Assembly (NCBI GenBank): GCA_003565295.1
Contig: PXCO01000040.1
Span: 34,099 to 98,098 of the forward strand
Direction: 5' to 3'
Length of the DNA: 64,000 bases
From: Cyclobacteriaceae bacterium
GTDB taxonomy: Bacteria > Bacteroidota > Bacteroidia > Cytophagales > Cyclobacteriaceae
Below are positions 8,355-16,807 of this stretch, in pieces; positions within the stretch are counted from its first letter, which is position 1; each line of letters opens with the position of its first letter. The notes under the pieces are model-generated. The model was given only the letters and a program-made list of their open reading frames with translations, made no database searches and was not told where the DNA came from. A program made the position numbers and the translations under genes.

Positions 8355-9881
8355 ATGGCTATAAAAAAAATACAATCAGCACTTATCTCTGTTTTCTATA
8401 AGAACAATCTAGAGTCCATCATTTCTCTATTGCAAAAGCAAGGGGTTACCATCTACTCCACCGGTGGAACCCAACGTTTTATAGAATCTAGAGGTGCCAG
8501 TGTGGTACCCGTGGAGGAACTTACCGGTTATCCGAGTATTTTCGGTGGCAGGGTCAAGACCCTACACCCTAAGGTTTTTGGTGGTATTTTGCACAGAAGG
8601 GATCTTCAAGGTGATGTTTCCCAGGCCGAAGAGTACCAAATCCCGGCCATTGATTTAGTAATAGTGGATTTATACCCCTTTGAGGAAACAGTGGCTGCTG
8701 GAGGCACTGAGGAGGAGGTGATCGAAAAAATTGACATAGGTGGGATTTCACTCATTCGTGCGGCTGCCAAAAATTACAAAGATGTGTTGATTGTGGCGTC
8801 CAAGGAGCAGTACCGTGAATTACAGGAAAGACTGGAACAAAACGAGGGAGGATCCACCCTGGAGGATAGAAGGTATTTTGCAGCACAGGCGTTTAAGGTG
8901 TCGTCTCATTACGACACTAAAATTTTCAACTACTTCAATGATAAAGAGGAAATTCCTGCTCTTAAGGTTAGCGAAAACCAATACAAAGTGCTTAGGTATG
9001 GCGAAAACCCCCATCAACAGGCTGCCTTTTATGGGGACTTAGAAGCGTTGTTTTCCCAACTTAATGGAAAGGAGCTCTCCTTCAACAACCTTGTGGATGT
9101 GGATGCTGCCGTAAACCTTATAGAGGAATTTGAGGGAGAAACGGCATTTGCCATTCTAAAACATACCAATGCCTGCGGGGTGGCCATAGGTGAAAGTGTG
9201 GCCGATGCCTATAATAAAGCCTTTCAAGCGGATACAATTTCCGCATTTGGCGGTGTTTTGATCACCAACCATACCGTGGACCTTGCTGCTGCAGAAGCCA
9301 TGCATGGTCTATTTTTCGAAGTGCTGATCGCCCCAGGCTTTGAGAATGATGCACTGGAACTGCTAAAAGGTAAGAAAAACAGGATACTGTTGGAGCAGAA
9401 AATGAAACTTGAGGGCAAGAAGTTGATAAAAACCCTGTTAAATGGATACGTGGAACAAGACAAGGACTCCAGGACGGAATCTGAAAAAGACTTTAAAGTG
9501 GTGACAAAAAAATCACCCAGCGAAAAGGAAAAGAAAGCTTTGGTGTTTGCATTGAAAGTTTGTAAGCACACGAAGTCGAACACCATTGTGTTGAGCAATG
9601 ACAATCAGCTGTTTGCGAGTGGAGTGGGGCAGACCTCTCGGGTAGATGCTTTGAAACAAGCCATAGAAAAGGCGAAATCTTTTGGTTTTGACCTGAATGG
9701 AAGTGTGATGGCCTCAGATGCTTTCTTCCCCTTCCCGGATTGTGTGGAGATTGCAGGTAAAGAAGGCATTACCGCAGTGGTGCAGCCTGGAGGATCCATC
9801 AAGGATAAAGATAGTGTGGATTATTGTGATGCCCATGGGATGAGCATGGTAATGACGGGAGTTCGCCATTTTAAGCATTAA
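8355..9881 (+). CDS. purH: Bifunctional AICAR formyltransferase / IMP cyclohydrolase
   Basis: A 508-residue protein catalysing the last two steps of IMP synthesis. The N-terminal MGS-like cyclohydrolase domain (ALISVFYKNNLESIISLL, YSTGGTQRFIES, GGRVKTLHPKVFGGIL) is followed by the AICAR transformylase domain (LRYGENPHQQAAFYG, AILKHTNACGVA, SDAFFPFPDCVEIA and C-terminal TGVRHFKH). The start was set to the ATG at 8355 (MAIKKIQSALISV), which matches the family; an in-frame TTG 42 bp upstream adds residues that do not. Length and motifs are normal. Confidence 0.96.
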   Translation: MAIKKIQSALISVFYKNNLESIISLLQKQGVTIYSTGGTQRFIESRGASVVPVEELTGYPSIFGGRVKTLHPKVFGGILHRRDLQGDVSQAEEYQIPAIDLVIVDLYPFEETVAAGGTEEEVIEKIDIGGISLIRAAAKNYKDVLIVASKEQYRELQERLEQNEGGSTLEDRRYFAAQAFKVSSHYDTKIFNYFNDKEEIPALKVSENQYKVLRYGENPHQQAAFYGDLEALFSQLNGKELSFNNLVDVDAAVNLIEEFEGETAFAILKHTNACGVAIGESVADAYNKAFQADTISAFGGVLITNHTVDLAAAEAMHGLFFEVLIAPGFENDALELLKGKKNRILLEQKMKLEGKKLIKTLLNGYVEQDKDSRTESEKDFKVVTKKSPSEKEKKALVFALKVCKHTKSNTIVLSNDNQLFASGVGQTSRVDALKQAIEKAKSFGFDLNGSVMASDAFFPFPDCVEIAGKEGITAVVQPGGSIKDKDSVDYCDAHGMSMVMTGVRHFKH

Positions 9882-10105
9882 TTTTTTTGATTATCAAGGA
9901 GGCAATCAAATACAGTATTCATATTGAATAGATCAATTATTTGATTACTTTTTGATTTTCAGCATTTTGTATGCGATTTTAAATGGGGGCAGGGTTTGTG
10001 AAAAATCAAAAATTAGATTGTAAATTCGTTCACCTTGCTTATATAAGCGGTGAATAATGCTAACTTTAGGCGCTCAAATTAGAATATAAATTAGATAAAG
10101 ACCAC
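9882..10105. promoter_or_regulatory. Upstream region of the mreB operon
   Basis: This 224-bp gap separates purH from mreB and must hold the purH end signal and the mre promoter. A 7-bp inverted repeat, TTTGATT (9886-9892) with AATCAAA (9904-9910), lies just after the purH stop and is a weak terminator candidate. Closer to mreB, TTG (10035-10037) and TAACTTTA (10061-10068) loosely resemble Bacteroidota -33 and -7 boxes, but the spacing of 23 is long and the -7 box is off consensus by one base. Confidence 0.3.
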
Positions 10106-11134
10106 ATGGGATTGTTTGACTTTTTCTCCAGTGATATTGCAATAGATCTGGGAACAGCTAACACGCTAATCATCCATAAAGAAAAAATAGTGGTAGATGA
10201 GCCTTCTATCATTGCCATCGACAAGACCAATAACAGGGTACTTGCCGTAGGGAAGGAGGCCATGAACATGCACGAGAAGACGCATGAGAATATAAAAACC
10301 ATAAGGCCTCTTAAAGACGGAGTCATTGCGGATTTTTATGCTGCCGAACAAATGATCCGAGGACTGATCAAGATGATCCCGGGACATAAAAAGGGGATGT
10401 TTCCCCAATCCCATAGGATGGTGATTTGCATCCCCTCTGGAATCACGGAGGTGGAGAAGAGGGCCGTAAGGGATTCTGCAGAACATGCAGGAGCTAAGGA
10501 GGTTTATATGGTGTATGAGCCCATAGCTGCGGCCATTGGAATAGGCATAGATATAGAAAAACCCATGGGTTCCATGATTGTGGACATCGGAGGAGGTACC
10601 ACAGAGATCGCCCTGATAGCCTTGTCCGGGATAGTGGCGGATCAATCCATCAGAGTAGCAGGGGACACGTTCACAAAGGATATTCTGGATTATATGCGGC
10701 GGCAACATAACCTCCTAATTGGTGAGCGTTCTGCCGAAAAAGTCAAAATTGCGATAGGGTCTGCCCTCACGGAACTTGATGATGCCCCTGAAGACTATGA
10801 GATTAGGGGCAGGGATTTAATGACCGGCATCCCAAAAGTGATAAAGGTTTCCTATTCGGAAATTGCCTTCGCCTTGGATAAGTCGGTCTCCAAGATTGAA
10901 GAGGCCGTGTTAAAGGCATTGGAAATAGCACCTCCCGAGCTTTCAGCGGATATCTATGACAATGGGATACATCTTACCGGAGGTGGTGCGCTTCTCAAAG
11001 GCCTGGACAGAAGACTTCACCAAAAAACAAAACTTCCTATCCACATCGCTGAGGATCCCCTGCGCGCAGTGGTAAGAGGAACCGGTAAAGCCTTGAAGAA
11101 TTTAAATGAATATAGGACCGTGCTGATGACTTGA
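10106..11134 (+). CDS. mreB: Rod shape-determining protein MreB (bacterial actin)
   Basis: A 342-residue actin-family ATPase that forms membrane-bound filaments and directs lateral cell wall synthesis. Phosphate-binding loop 1 (IDLGTANTLI) is near the N-terminus, followed by the family sequence VYEPIAAAIGIGIDIEKP, phosphate 2 (MIVDIGGGTTEIALI) and the adenosine motif (LTGGGALLKGLDRRL). Length is normal. It heads a compact operon in which mreC starts 7 bp after its stop, followed by mreD, mrdA and rodA with overlaps or near contacts, so all five are probably co-transcribed as the elongasome module. Confidence 0.97.
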   Translation: MGLFDFFSSDIAIDLGTANTLIIHKEKIVVDEPSIIAIDKTNNRVLAVGKEAMNMHEKTHENIKTIRPLKDGVIADFYAAEQMIRGLIKMIPGHKKGMFPQSHRMVICIPSGITEVEKRAVRDSAEHAGAKEVYMVYEPIAAAIGIGIDIEKPMGSMIVDIGGGTTEIALIALSGIVADQSIRVAGDTFTKDILDYMRRQHNLLIGERSAEKVKIAIGSALTELDDAPEDYEIRGRDLMTGIPKVIKVSYSEIAFALDKSVSKIEEAVLKALEIAPPELSADIYDNGIHLTGGGALLKGLDRRLHQKTKLPIHIAEDPLRAVVRGTGKALKNLNEYRTVLMT

Positions 11135-11141
11135 TGAATGG

Positions 11142-11981
11142 ATGCAACGTATCTTACTTTTTCTTTACGGCCTTAGGGCTCTCATTCTTTTTATCCTTTT
11201 AGAGCTGATAGCCTTTTGGTTTATCTTTTCCTATAACTCTGCCCAAGGTGCAGTGTTTTTCAATAGCTCCAATAGGCTTGCTGGTGGGTTATTAGAGAGG
11301 AAGGAAGCAGTGGTGTCGTATTTTTACCTGGGATCGGTCAATGAGGCATTGGCAGAAAAAAACGCCCGGTTGCTGAAGCGGCTTGAGGATTTATCCCCCA
11401 GGGATGACTCCGTCACCTTGGATATTGACACCCTATTTCGGCATAGTTATGAATTTTGGTCGGCCAAGGTCATAAACAATTCCCTTCATTTAAGCCAAAA
11501 CCACCTTACTTTGAACAAGGGCGCCGAAGATGGCATCAGGCCTGGGATGGGGGTCTTCAATGAACAGGGTGTAGTGGGGAGAGTGAAAGGGGTTTCCCGC
11601 AACTTTTCCACCGTCATATCTGCACTGCACACTGACCTTCTTATTTCCTCAAAGATAAAAAGTTCCAATGTATTTGGTTCGGCTAATTGGGATGGCAAAA
11701 ATCCAAAGAGTGCAAAATTACTTTACGTTCCCAGGCATGTCAACGTCCAAATCGGCGATACAATAGTGACCTCTGGGTATAATGCCATCTTTCCCGAAGG
11801 CCTGGCCGTTGGGTATGTTAGTGAGGTAATGCCAGGAAGTGAATCGGCATATTTGGACATTAGCCTTGAACTAAGTACTGACTTTTCCAAACTCACCTAC
11901 GTGTATCTGGTTGACAACACCATGAAGGAGGAATTGGATTCATTGCAACTTCAATTGGATCAGCGGTATGACGGGCAGTAA
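11142..11981 (+). CDS. mreC: Rod shape-determining protein MreC
   Basis: A 279-residue bitopic protein with one N-terminal membrane helix (ALILFILLELIAFWFIFSY), a coiled-coil stretch (about residues 60-90, LAEKNARLLKRLEDL) and a periplasmic double beta-barrel domain (LTLNKGAEDGIRPGMGVFNE, GVVGRVKGVS). MreC links MreB to PBP2 and RodA and activates wall synthesis. The 3' end overlaps the mreD start by 14 bp, indicating tight translational coupling. Confidence 0.94.
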   Translation: MQRILLFLYGLRALILFILLELIAFWFIFSYNSAQGAVFFNSSNRLAGGLLERKEAVVSYFYLGSVNEALAEKNARLLKRLEDLSPRDDSVTLDIDTLFRHSYEFWSAKVINNSLHLSQNHLTLNKGAEDGIRPGMGVFNEQGVVGRVKGVSRNFSTVISALHTDLLISSKIKSSNVFGSANWDGKNPKSAKLLYVPRHVNVQIGDTIVTSGYNAIFPEGLAVGYVSEVMPGSESAYLDISLELSTDFSKLTYVYLVDNTMKEELDSLQLQLDQRYDGQ

Positions 11982-12489
11982 CATCATCAAATATAGCCTG
12001 GCCTTTTTGGCATACCTATTCGTGCAGGTATTTATCCTGAAGGAAGTGGTGTTGTTTGGGTATTCATTTTGCTTGCTTTATGTTTTTTTCCTACTCACAT
12101 TGCCAATTGAGGTGGGAACGGTCTCCTTGTTGTTTTTGGGTTTTGGTATGGGCATGGTTGTGGACGTTTTTTATGATAGCTTGGGCATGAATACCGCTGC
12201 CACTGTTTTGCTGGCATTTATCAGAAACCCATGGATCAAAGCTAATACCCCTAGAGGCGGGTACGATGAGCATATACCGCCCACCTTGCTCAACATGGGG
12301 CTAGGTTGGTTTGTGATTTACGCCCTTCCATTGATTACCATTCATCATTTTCTTTTCTTTTATGTCGACTCCTTGGGCACTGATAATTATTTTATTTTCG
12401 TTATTAGAGCATTAAGTAGCATACTTTTTACCTTTTTGTTAGGGATAGTGGTGCAGTTGTTATTTTATAATAAAAAGAGGGGCATCTGA
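11968..12489 (+). CDS. mreD: Rod shape-determining protein MreD
   Basis: A 173-residue hydrophobic protein with about five membrane helices and little else, as is normal for MreD. The assignment rests on size, hydrophobicity, an early acidic membrane-proximal pattern and its position between mreC and the PBP2 gene. The ATG at 11968 lies inside mreC in a different frame; the stop TGA overlaps the ATG of mrdA by one base. Function within the elongasome is not well defined for the family. Confidence 0.88.
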   Translation: MTGSNIIKYSLAFLAYLFVQVFILKEVVLFGYSFCLLYVFFLLTLPIEVGTVSLLFLGFGMGMVVDVFYDSLGMNTAATVLLAFIRNPWIKANTPRGGYDEHIPPTLLNMGLGWFVIYALPLITIHHFLFFYVDSLGTDNYFIFVIRALSSILFTFLLGIVVQLLFYNKKRGI

Positions 12490-14291
12490 TGGAAAGTCAC
12501 AGGTCAATTATTGTGGGCATGGTTATACTACTGGTGAGTATAGTGCTGCTTACCAAACTTTTTGTGATTCAGGTCACCGACGACACCTATTTACGGAAAG
12601 CAGAAAGAAACGCGATCCAACGTATCGTGGATCACCCTTATAGAGGGTTGGTGTACGACAGAAATAACCAGTTGCTGGTTTACAATAACCCTGTATTTGA
12701 TTTGATGGTGATCCCCAGGGAGTTTCATTTAACGGACACAACCAGGTTTTGTGAGATCTTCGGGATACACAAAGACCACTTGGTTGAAAGCTTCAATGCC
12801 GCAAAAAAATACTCATGGGTAAAACCCTCTCCCCTGATCAAACAGGTGAGCAATGAGGAATTTGCCCGGGTACAGGATTACCTGATCGATTACCCGGGGT
12901 TATTTGTACTTACTCGTTCGGTAAGGGCCTACCCAAATCCTGTTGCCGCCAATGCATTGGGGTATATAGGCGAAATCAATAAGACTCAGTTGGCTAAGGA
13001 CGAGACGAATTATTACAGGCAGGGTGATTATGTGGGGCTAAGTGGCCTTGAGGCTTATTATGAGCCCGAGCTCAGGGGTAGGAAAGGAGTGAAGTATAAG
13101 ATGGTCAATGTAAGGGGCATTGACAAGGGGTCTTTTAGAAACGGGGATTTGGATACTGCAGCTGTGCCCGGGAAAAATTTACAATCCACCATTGACCTGG
13201 ACCTGCAAATCTACGGGGAAAAGCTGATGAAGGGTAAGCGGGGATCTGTGGTGGCCATTGAGCCTAAGTCCGGGGAGATCCTGTCTTTGATATCCGCTCC
13301 AAATTATGACCCCAATATTCTTACGGGCGCAAGATTTGGCAGAAATTACCTAACGCTGAACGTAGATGAAAATAAGCCCTTATTCAATCGGCCGATCATG
13401 GCCATGTACCCACCGGGTTCCATATTCAAAATAGTACAATCATTGGTAGGGTTACAGGAAGGAGTGCTTAAACCAAGCACCACTTTCTCCTGTAACAGGT
13501 CCCTGGTGAATTGTCATAATCATCCCAATCCTGTCAATTTGTTCGGGGCCATTAAGTACTCCTGCAACCCCTACTACCACCAAGGGTTCAGGGCAATGAT
13601 CAACCAAGAGGTTTCCTCCAATACATTCAGGGACACGCAAATAGGATTGGATAACTGGCACGAATCGGTTGAAAAATTCGGCCTTGGCAACAGGTTGGGT
13701 ATAGATATTCATGGGGAAAAGGGAGGAGCCATTCCCACCAGTCAGCTTTATGACAGAATATACGGTAATGGCAGATGGAAGTATTCCACCATCTATTCCC
13801 TTTCCATAGGACAGGGGGAAATGTTGGTCACTCCTCTACAAATGGCCAATTTAGCAGCCATATTTGCCAATAAAGGGTATTATTATACCCCGCACCTTGT
13901 AAAAGCCATAGACGGAGATGCTGAACTAATATCCAAAAAGTTTAAAGAACCTATATATTCGGGGATAGACTCAGTGCATTTTGACCTTGTGCAAGATGCC
14001 ATGAAAGAAGCACTGTCCGGTACTGCTGCAAGGGCAATCATCAAGGATATAGCCATAGCTGGGAAAACCGGCACAGCACAAAATCCCGCCGGTGAGGACC
14101 ATTCCGTATTTGTTGCATTTGCCCCTAAGGATGACCCGCAAATCGCCATTGCAGTATATGTGGAAAATGCAGGATGGGGAGGTAGGGCGGCGGCAAGTAC
14201 CGCCAGCTTAATGATCGAGAAATATCTGCGAGGTCACATCACCCGGCCGGCCTTAGAGGAGTATGTTTTGGAAGGGAATTTTATTTACTAG
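12489..14291 (+). CDS. mrdA: Penicillin-binding protein 2 (elongasome transpeptidase)
   Basis: A 600-residue class B PBP that crosslinks peptidoglycan during elongation. One N-terminal membrane helix (SIIVGMVILLVSIVLLTKLF) is followed by a pedestal domain and the transpeptidase domain. Active-site motifs are S311-I-F-K314 (PPGSIFK), S358-C-N360 and K526-T-G (AGKTGTAQNPAG). The preceding GLSGLEAYYEPELRGRKG is typical of PBP2. The rodA gene follows at once, the usual partner arrangement for a SEDS glycosyltransferase and class B PBP. Confidence 0.96.
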   Translation: MESHRSIIVGMVILLVSIVLLTKLFVIQVTDDTYLRKAERNAIQRIVDHPYRGLVYDRNNQLLVYNNPVFDLMVIPREFHLTDTTRFCEIFGIHKDHLVESFNAAKKYSWVKPSPLIKQVSNEEFARVQDYLIDYPGLFVLTRSVRAYPNPVAANALGYIGEINKTQLAKDETNYYRQGDYVGLSGLEAYYEPELRGRKGVKYKMVNVRGIDKGSFRNGDLDTAAVPGKNLQSTIDLDLQIYGEKLMKGKRGSVVAIEPKSGEILSLISAPNYDPNILTGARFGRNYLTLNVDENKPLFNRPIMAMYPPGSIFKIVQSLVGLQEGVLKPSTTFSCNRSLVNCHNHPNPVNLFGAIKYSCNPYYHQGFRAMINQEVSSNTFRDTQIGLDNWHESVEKFGLGNRLGIDIHGEKGGAIPTSQLYDRIYGNGRWKYSTIYSLSIGQGEMLVTPLQMANLAAIFANKGYYYTPHLVKAIDGDAELISKKFKEPIYSGIDSVHFDLVQDAMKEALSGTAARAIIKDIAIAGKTGTAQNPAGEDHSVFVAFAPKDDPQIAIAVYVENAGWGGRAAASTASLMIEKYLRGHITRPALEEYVLEGNFIY

Positions 14292-15569
14292 GTGATGAGA
14301 GAGAAAGAAGTCCAGACCAATAAAATCGACTGGGTAACAGTTTTTTTATACCTTTCCCTGGTAACCATAGGTTGGTTTAACATCTATGCGGCGGTTTATG
14401 ATGAGCAAAGTGCCACCAGCATGTTTGATTTCAGTATCAATTCCGGTAAACAATTGGTGTGGATTGCTACGGCCATAGGTCTGATTGTGCTGATAATGGT
14501 GCCGGATTACAGGTTTTATGAGAACCTTAGTTTCATCCTCTACGGGATGTTGATTTTTATTCTGCTTATTACTCCTTTTTTCGGAAAGGAAATTAACGGA
14601 CAAAGGGCCTGGTTTGAACTGGGGATATTTCGGTTGCAGCCCGCTGAATTCGCAAAATTTGCCACGGCACTGGCTTTGGCAAAATTAATGGACTCCCCAC
14701 TTTTTGACCTTAGCCAATTCAAATTTCAATGGAAGGCAATAGGTCTGATTGGCTTGCCGGTTGCCTTGATCATGTTGCAGCCAGACACCGGGACAGCCAT
14801 GGTCTATAGTGCATTTTTCATTATGCTTTATAGAGAGGGCCTCCCTCAAAAATATTATGTGATTGGGGTCATATTCGTAACACTTTCCTTGATGGCCATA
14901 GCGATTGAAGAAAACCTTTATGTGGCTGCGGCAATTGGAGCTGTGGGGCTATTGGTGATTTTTTCGGGCAAATACAGTTGGAAAAAAACACTTTCTGTGC
15001 TGGGGTTGTGTGGGATAATGATTGGCTACACCTACAGTTTGGATTATGTGGTAGAGAAATTGCCAGAGCACCAGCAAAACCGTATTATGGTCTTGTTTGA
15101 CCCCGATATTGATCCCCTTGGGGTAGGCTGGAATGTTACCCAGTCAAAAATTGCCATAGGCTCCGGAGGGCTCATTGGAAAGGGGTATTTAGAAGGCACT
15201 CAAACCAAGTTTGATTTTGTACCCGAGCAACATACTGATTTTATATTTTGTACCCTAGGGGAAGAATTTGGTTGGTTAGGGAGTCTAATCCTTATTGGAC
15301 TTTTCAGCACCCTGCTGCTGAGGCTGGTATTTTTGGCAGAGCGACAAAAAACCAGGTTTTCCAGGATTTATGGATATTGTGTGGTTTCGCTGTTGTTCTT
15401 TCATTTCGCGATCAACATATCGATGACAGTGGGGCTATTCCCCGTCGTCGGAATCCCTCTTCCATTTTTTAGCTATGGGGGTTCTTCCTTATGGTCCTTT
15501 ACCATCCTTTTGTTTATTTTCGTGAAGCTGGATTCCCATAGGGATCAAATTTTAGGAAGGTTGGGCTAG
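14292..15569 (+). CDS. rodA: Peptidoglycan glycosyltransferase RodA (SEDS family)
   Basis: A 424-425 residue membrane protein with about ten helices that polymerises glycan strands with PBP2. Family signatures are RAWFELGIFRLQPAEFAKFA, GTQTKFDFVPEQHTDFIF, whose HTDF aspartate corresponds to the essential SEDS Asp, and the C-terminal PVVGIPLPFFSYGGSSLW. It can start at GTG 14292, immediately after the mrdA stop, or at ATG 14295 one codon later; I favour the ATG. It is the last gene of the mre operon. A weak hairpin follows at 15581-15598. Confidence 0.96.
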   Translation: MMREKEVQTNKIDWVTVFLYLSLVTIGWFNIYAAVYDEQSATSMFDFSINSGKQLVWIATAIGLIVLIMVPDYRFYENLSFILYGMLIFILLITPFFGKEINGQRAWFELGIFRLQPAEFAKFATALALAKLMDSPLFDLSQFKFQWKAIGLIGLPVALIMLQPDTGTAMVYSAFFIMLYREGLPQKYYVIGVIFVTLSLMAIAIEENLYVAAAIGAVGLLVIFSGKYSWKKTLSVLGLCGIMIGYTYSLDYVVEKLPEHQQNRIMVLFDPDIDPLGVGWNVTQSKIAIGSGGLIGKGYLEGTQTKFDFVPEQHTDFIFCTLGEEFGWLGSLILIGLFSTLLLRLVFLAERQKTRFSRIYGYCVVSLLFFHFAINISMTVGLFPVVGIPLPFFSYGGSSLWSFTILLFIFVKLDSHRDQILGRLG

Positions 15570-15580
15570 ACTACGCTAAG

Positions 15581-15598
15581 ATGCCTTGAAACTGGCAT
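15581..15598 (+). terminator. Weak hairpin after rodA
   Basis: ATGCC (15581-15585) and GGCAT (15594-15598) form a 5-bp stem with an 8-base loop, followed by an AT-rich run TTTAAATTGATTATTATTG without a clean T tract. Its place 12 bp after rodA makes it a possible but weak end signal for the mre operon. Confidence 0.25.
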
Positions 15599-15679
15599 TT
15601 AAATTGATTATTATTGATTAACAAGTTTGTCATTCGTAAACTACAATCAATTGGTTCCTAATTTGGTGTCAAATCGACC

Positions 15680-15783
15680 ATGAAGAGATCGACACGAGGA
15701 GGTATGCCCCCTTTAGCTCGGGATCGGGGCAGGCAGGGACAAGCTATCTGGCCTTTAAAATCAAATTATAAACACATGAAATA
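15680..15783 (+). repeat. Diverged copy of the ATG-ending interspersed repeat
   Basis: The segment ends in AAATTATAAACACATGAAAT, the conserved end of the repeat seen at 26.5 and 63.9 kb. Upstream, GATCGACACGAGGAGGTATG and the GCCCC (15706-15710)/GGGGC (15726-15730) inverted repeat loosely match the CACACAGGGATG and CCCCGATAGCTATCGGGG parts of the 63.8 kb copy. The ATG at 15776 of the conserved end is also the start codon of the lipoprotein gene. The internal part is much more diverged than in the other copies. Confidence 0.55.
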
Positions 15784-16201
15784 TATTAGCGTTTTACCCC
15801 TTCTATTTTTGCTATTGGTTTTAGCCAGTTCTTGTTCTAACCCCGCCACTAAAGACAAGCAAGTACCTAAGGGAGATACCAGTCGGAATGCCTTAGATTG
15901 GGAAGGGGTTTATGAGGGCACCGTTCCCTGTGCAGATTGTGAGGGTATTGCCACGACACTAGTCATTGATTATGATAATAATTTTGAGCTAAAGACTAAA
16001 TACCTAGGGAAAAGTGAGGAGGGGTTTTCTCATTCAGGTAGTTTTACCTGGAATGAGAAAGGCAATATTATCACTTTGGAAGGGTTGGAAAACAGGCCAA
16101 GTCAATATTTAGTGGGTGAAAATCAGCTATTTCAACTAGACATGGAGGGGGAAAGGGTAACCGGCGAATTGGCGGATAAGTATATTCTTAGGAAAAAGTA
16201 A
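15776..16201 (+). CDS. NlpE N-terminal domain-like lipoprotein
   Basis: A 141-residue predicted lipoprotein. The N-terminus MKYISVLPLLFLLLVLASSC is a signal peptide with lipobox LASSC, so this ATG at 15776 is the start; an in-frame ATG at 15680 would place repeat-derived residues in front of the signal. The body begins WEGVYEGTVPCADCEGI, with the CxxC and GxY pattern of the copper-resistance/NlpE N-terminal domain, followed by LEGLENRPSQYLVGENQL typical of that small beta-barrel. NlpE senses surface and copper stress in E. coli; here only the barrel is present and a signalling role is not implied. Confidence 0.82.
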   Translation: MKYISVLPLLFLLLVLASSCSNPATKDKQVPKGDTSRNALDWEGVYEGTVPCADCEGIATTLVIDYDNNFELKTKYLGKSEEGFSHSGSFTWNEKGNIITLEGLENRPSQYLVGENQLFQLDMEGERVTGELADKYILRKK

Positions 16202-16414
16202 GATCCCACCTTATAGAAAGCACTTATCTTCCTTATGAGGCCTTGGCTTGACCTTCATCAAAACGCCAGGTTCTTTACAGCCATTTTTCATCTTTTCCAA
16301 TTAAAGGGTTAAGTGTTGTAATTCTTAATGATACATTTGAATTATTTATTCAATTTTTTTATTTTTATCTTAATATTACATGAATTTAATTTTAATGATT
16401 AGATAGGTTTTAGC

Positions 16415-16666
16415 ATGGAAGAAATAAGAATGTTAAAAACCCGTTTTTTGGGGTCGCTCCTGTTTCTTTTTGGATCAACCGTGACCGGTCCTCTTTTGGC
16501 TCAAAAGATTACTGTAGAAGGGAGGGTAGTTGATAGGGATTCAGATTTGCCTTTACCCTTTGTTACGGTTTTCGTAAACAATACTTCGAAGGTTACTGGG
16601 TATGGCAAAAAATTGGAGATATATTACCCATTGATTATGAATTCCCAAATTAAATCAAACCATTAG
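16415..16666 (+). pseudogene. Truncated stump of a carboxypeptidase-regulatory-like (DUF5686/TonB-receptor type) gene
   Basis: The 83-codon frame starts with a good signal peptide (LGSLLFLFGSTVTGPLLAQ) and then KITVEGRVVDRDSDLPLPF and VTVFVNNTSKVT, the opening of the carboxypeptidase-like regulatory domain found at the N-terminus of much larger Bacteroidota outer-membrane proteins. The similarity stops at about base 16600; the remaining residues (GKKLEIYYPLIMNSQIKSNH) look random before the stop. A normal protein would continue for several hundred residues. I read it as a 5' remnant left by a deletion. ATG 16415 and ATG 16430 are both possible original starts. Confidence 0.65.
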
Positions 16667-16721
16667 GATTTTAGCGTTTTTTCGTGTAGCAAAGTCAGAT
16701 AATGGGATTAATTCTCCTATT

Positions 16722-16758
16722 GTGGAGGCAAAAATTTTTGTTAGTCTCCACTTTTTTT
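16722..16758 (+). terminator. Hairpin with T tract upstream of the M3 peptidase gene
   Basis: GTGGAG (16722-16727) pairs with CTCCAC (16746-16751), with an AAAAATTTTT stretch inside the loop that can extend pairing, followed by seven T residues. It has the form of an intrinsic terminator and would end transcription running from the decayed gene stump, about 50 bp before the next gene. Confidence 0.45.
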
Positions 16759-16807
16759 GTCCTAAATGGTATATTTGGCCAACACCATTTCTAACTGAAC
16801 TACTATT

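Noticed and set aside
15680..15775. Extended N-terminus of the lipoprotein from the ATG at 15680
   Set aside because: These codons lie in a diverged repeat and would bury the lipoprotein signal; the ATG at 15776 gives a proper signal peptide.
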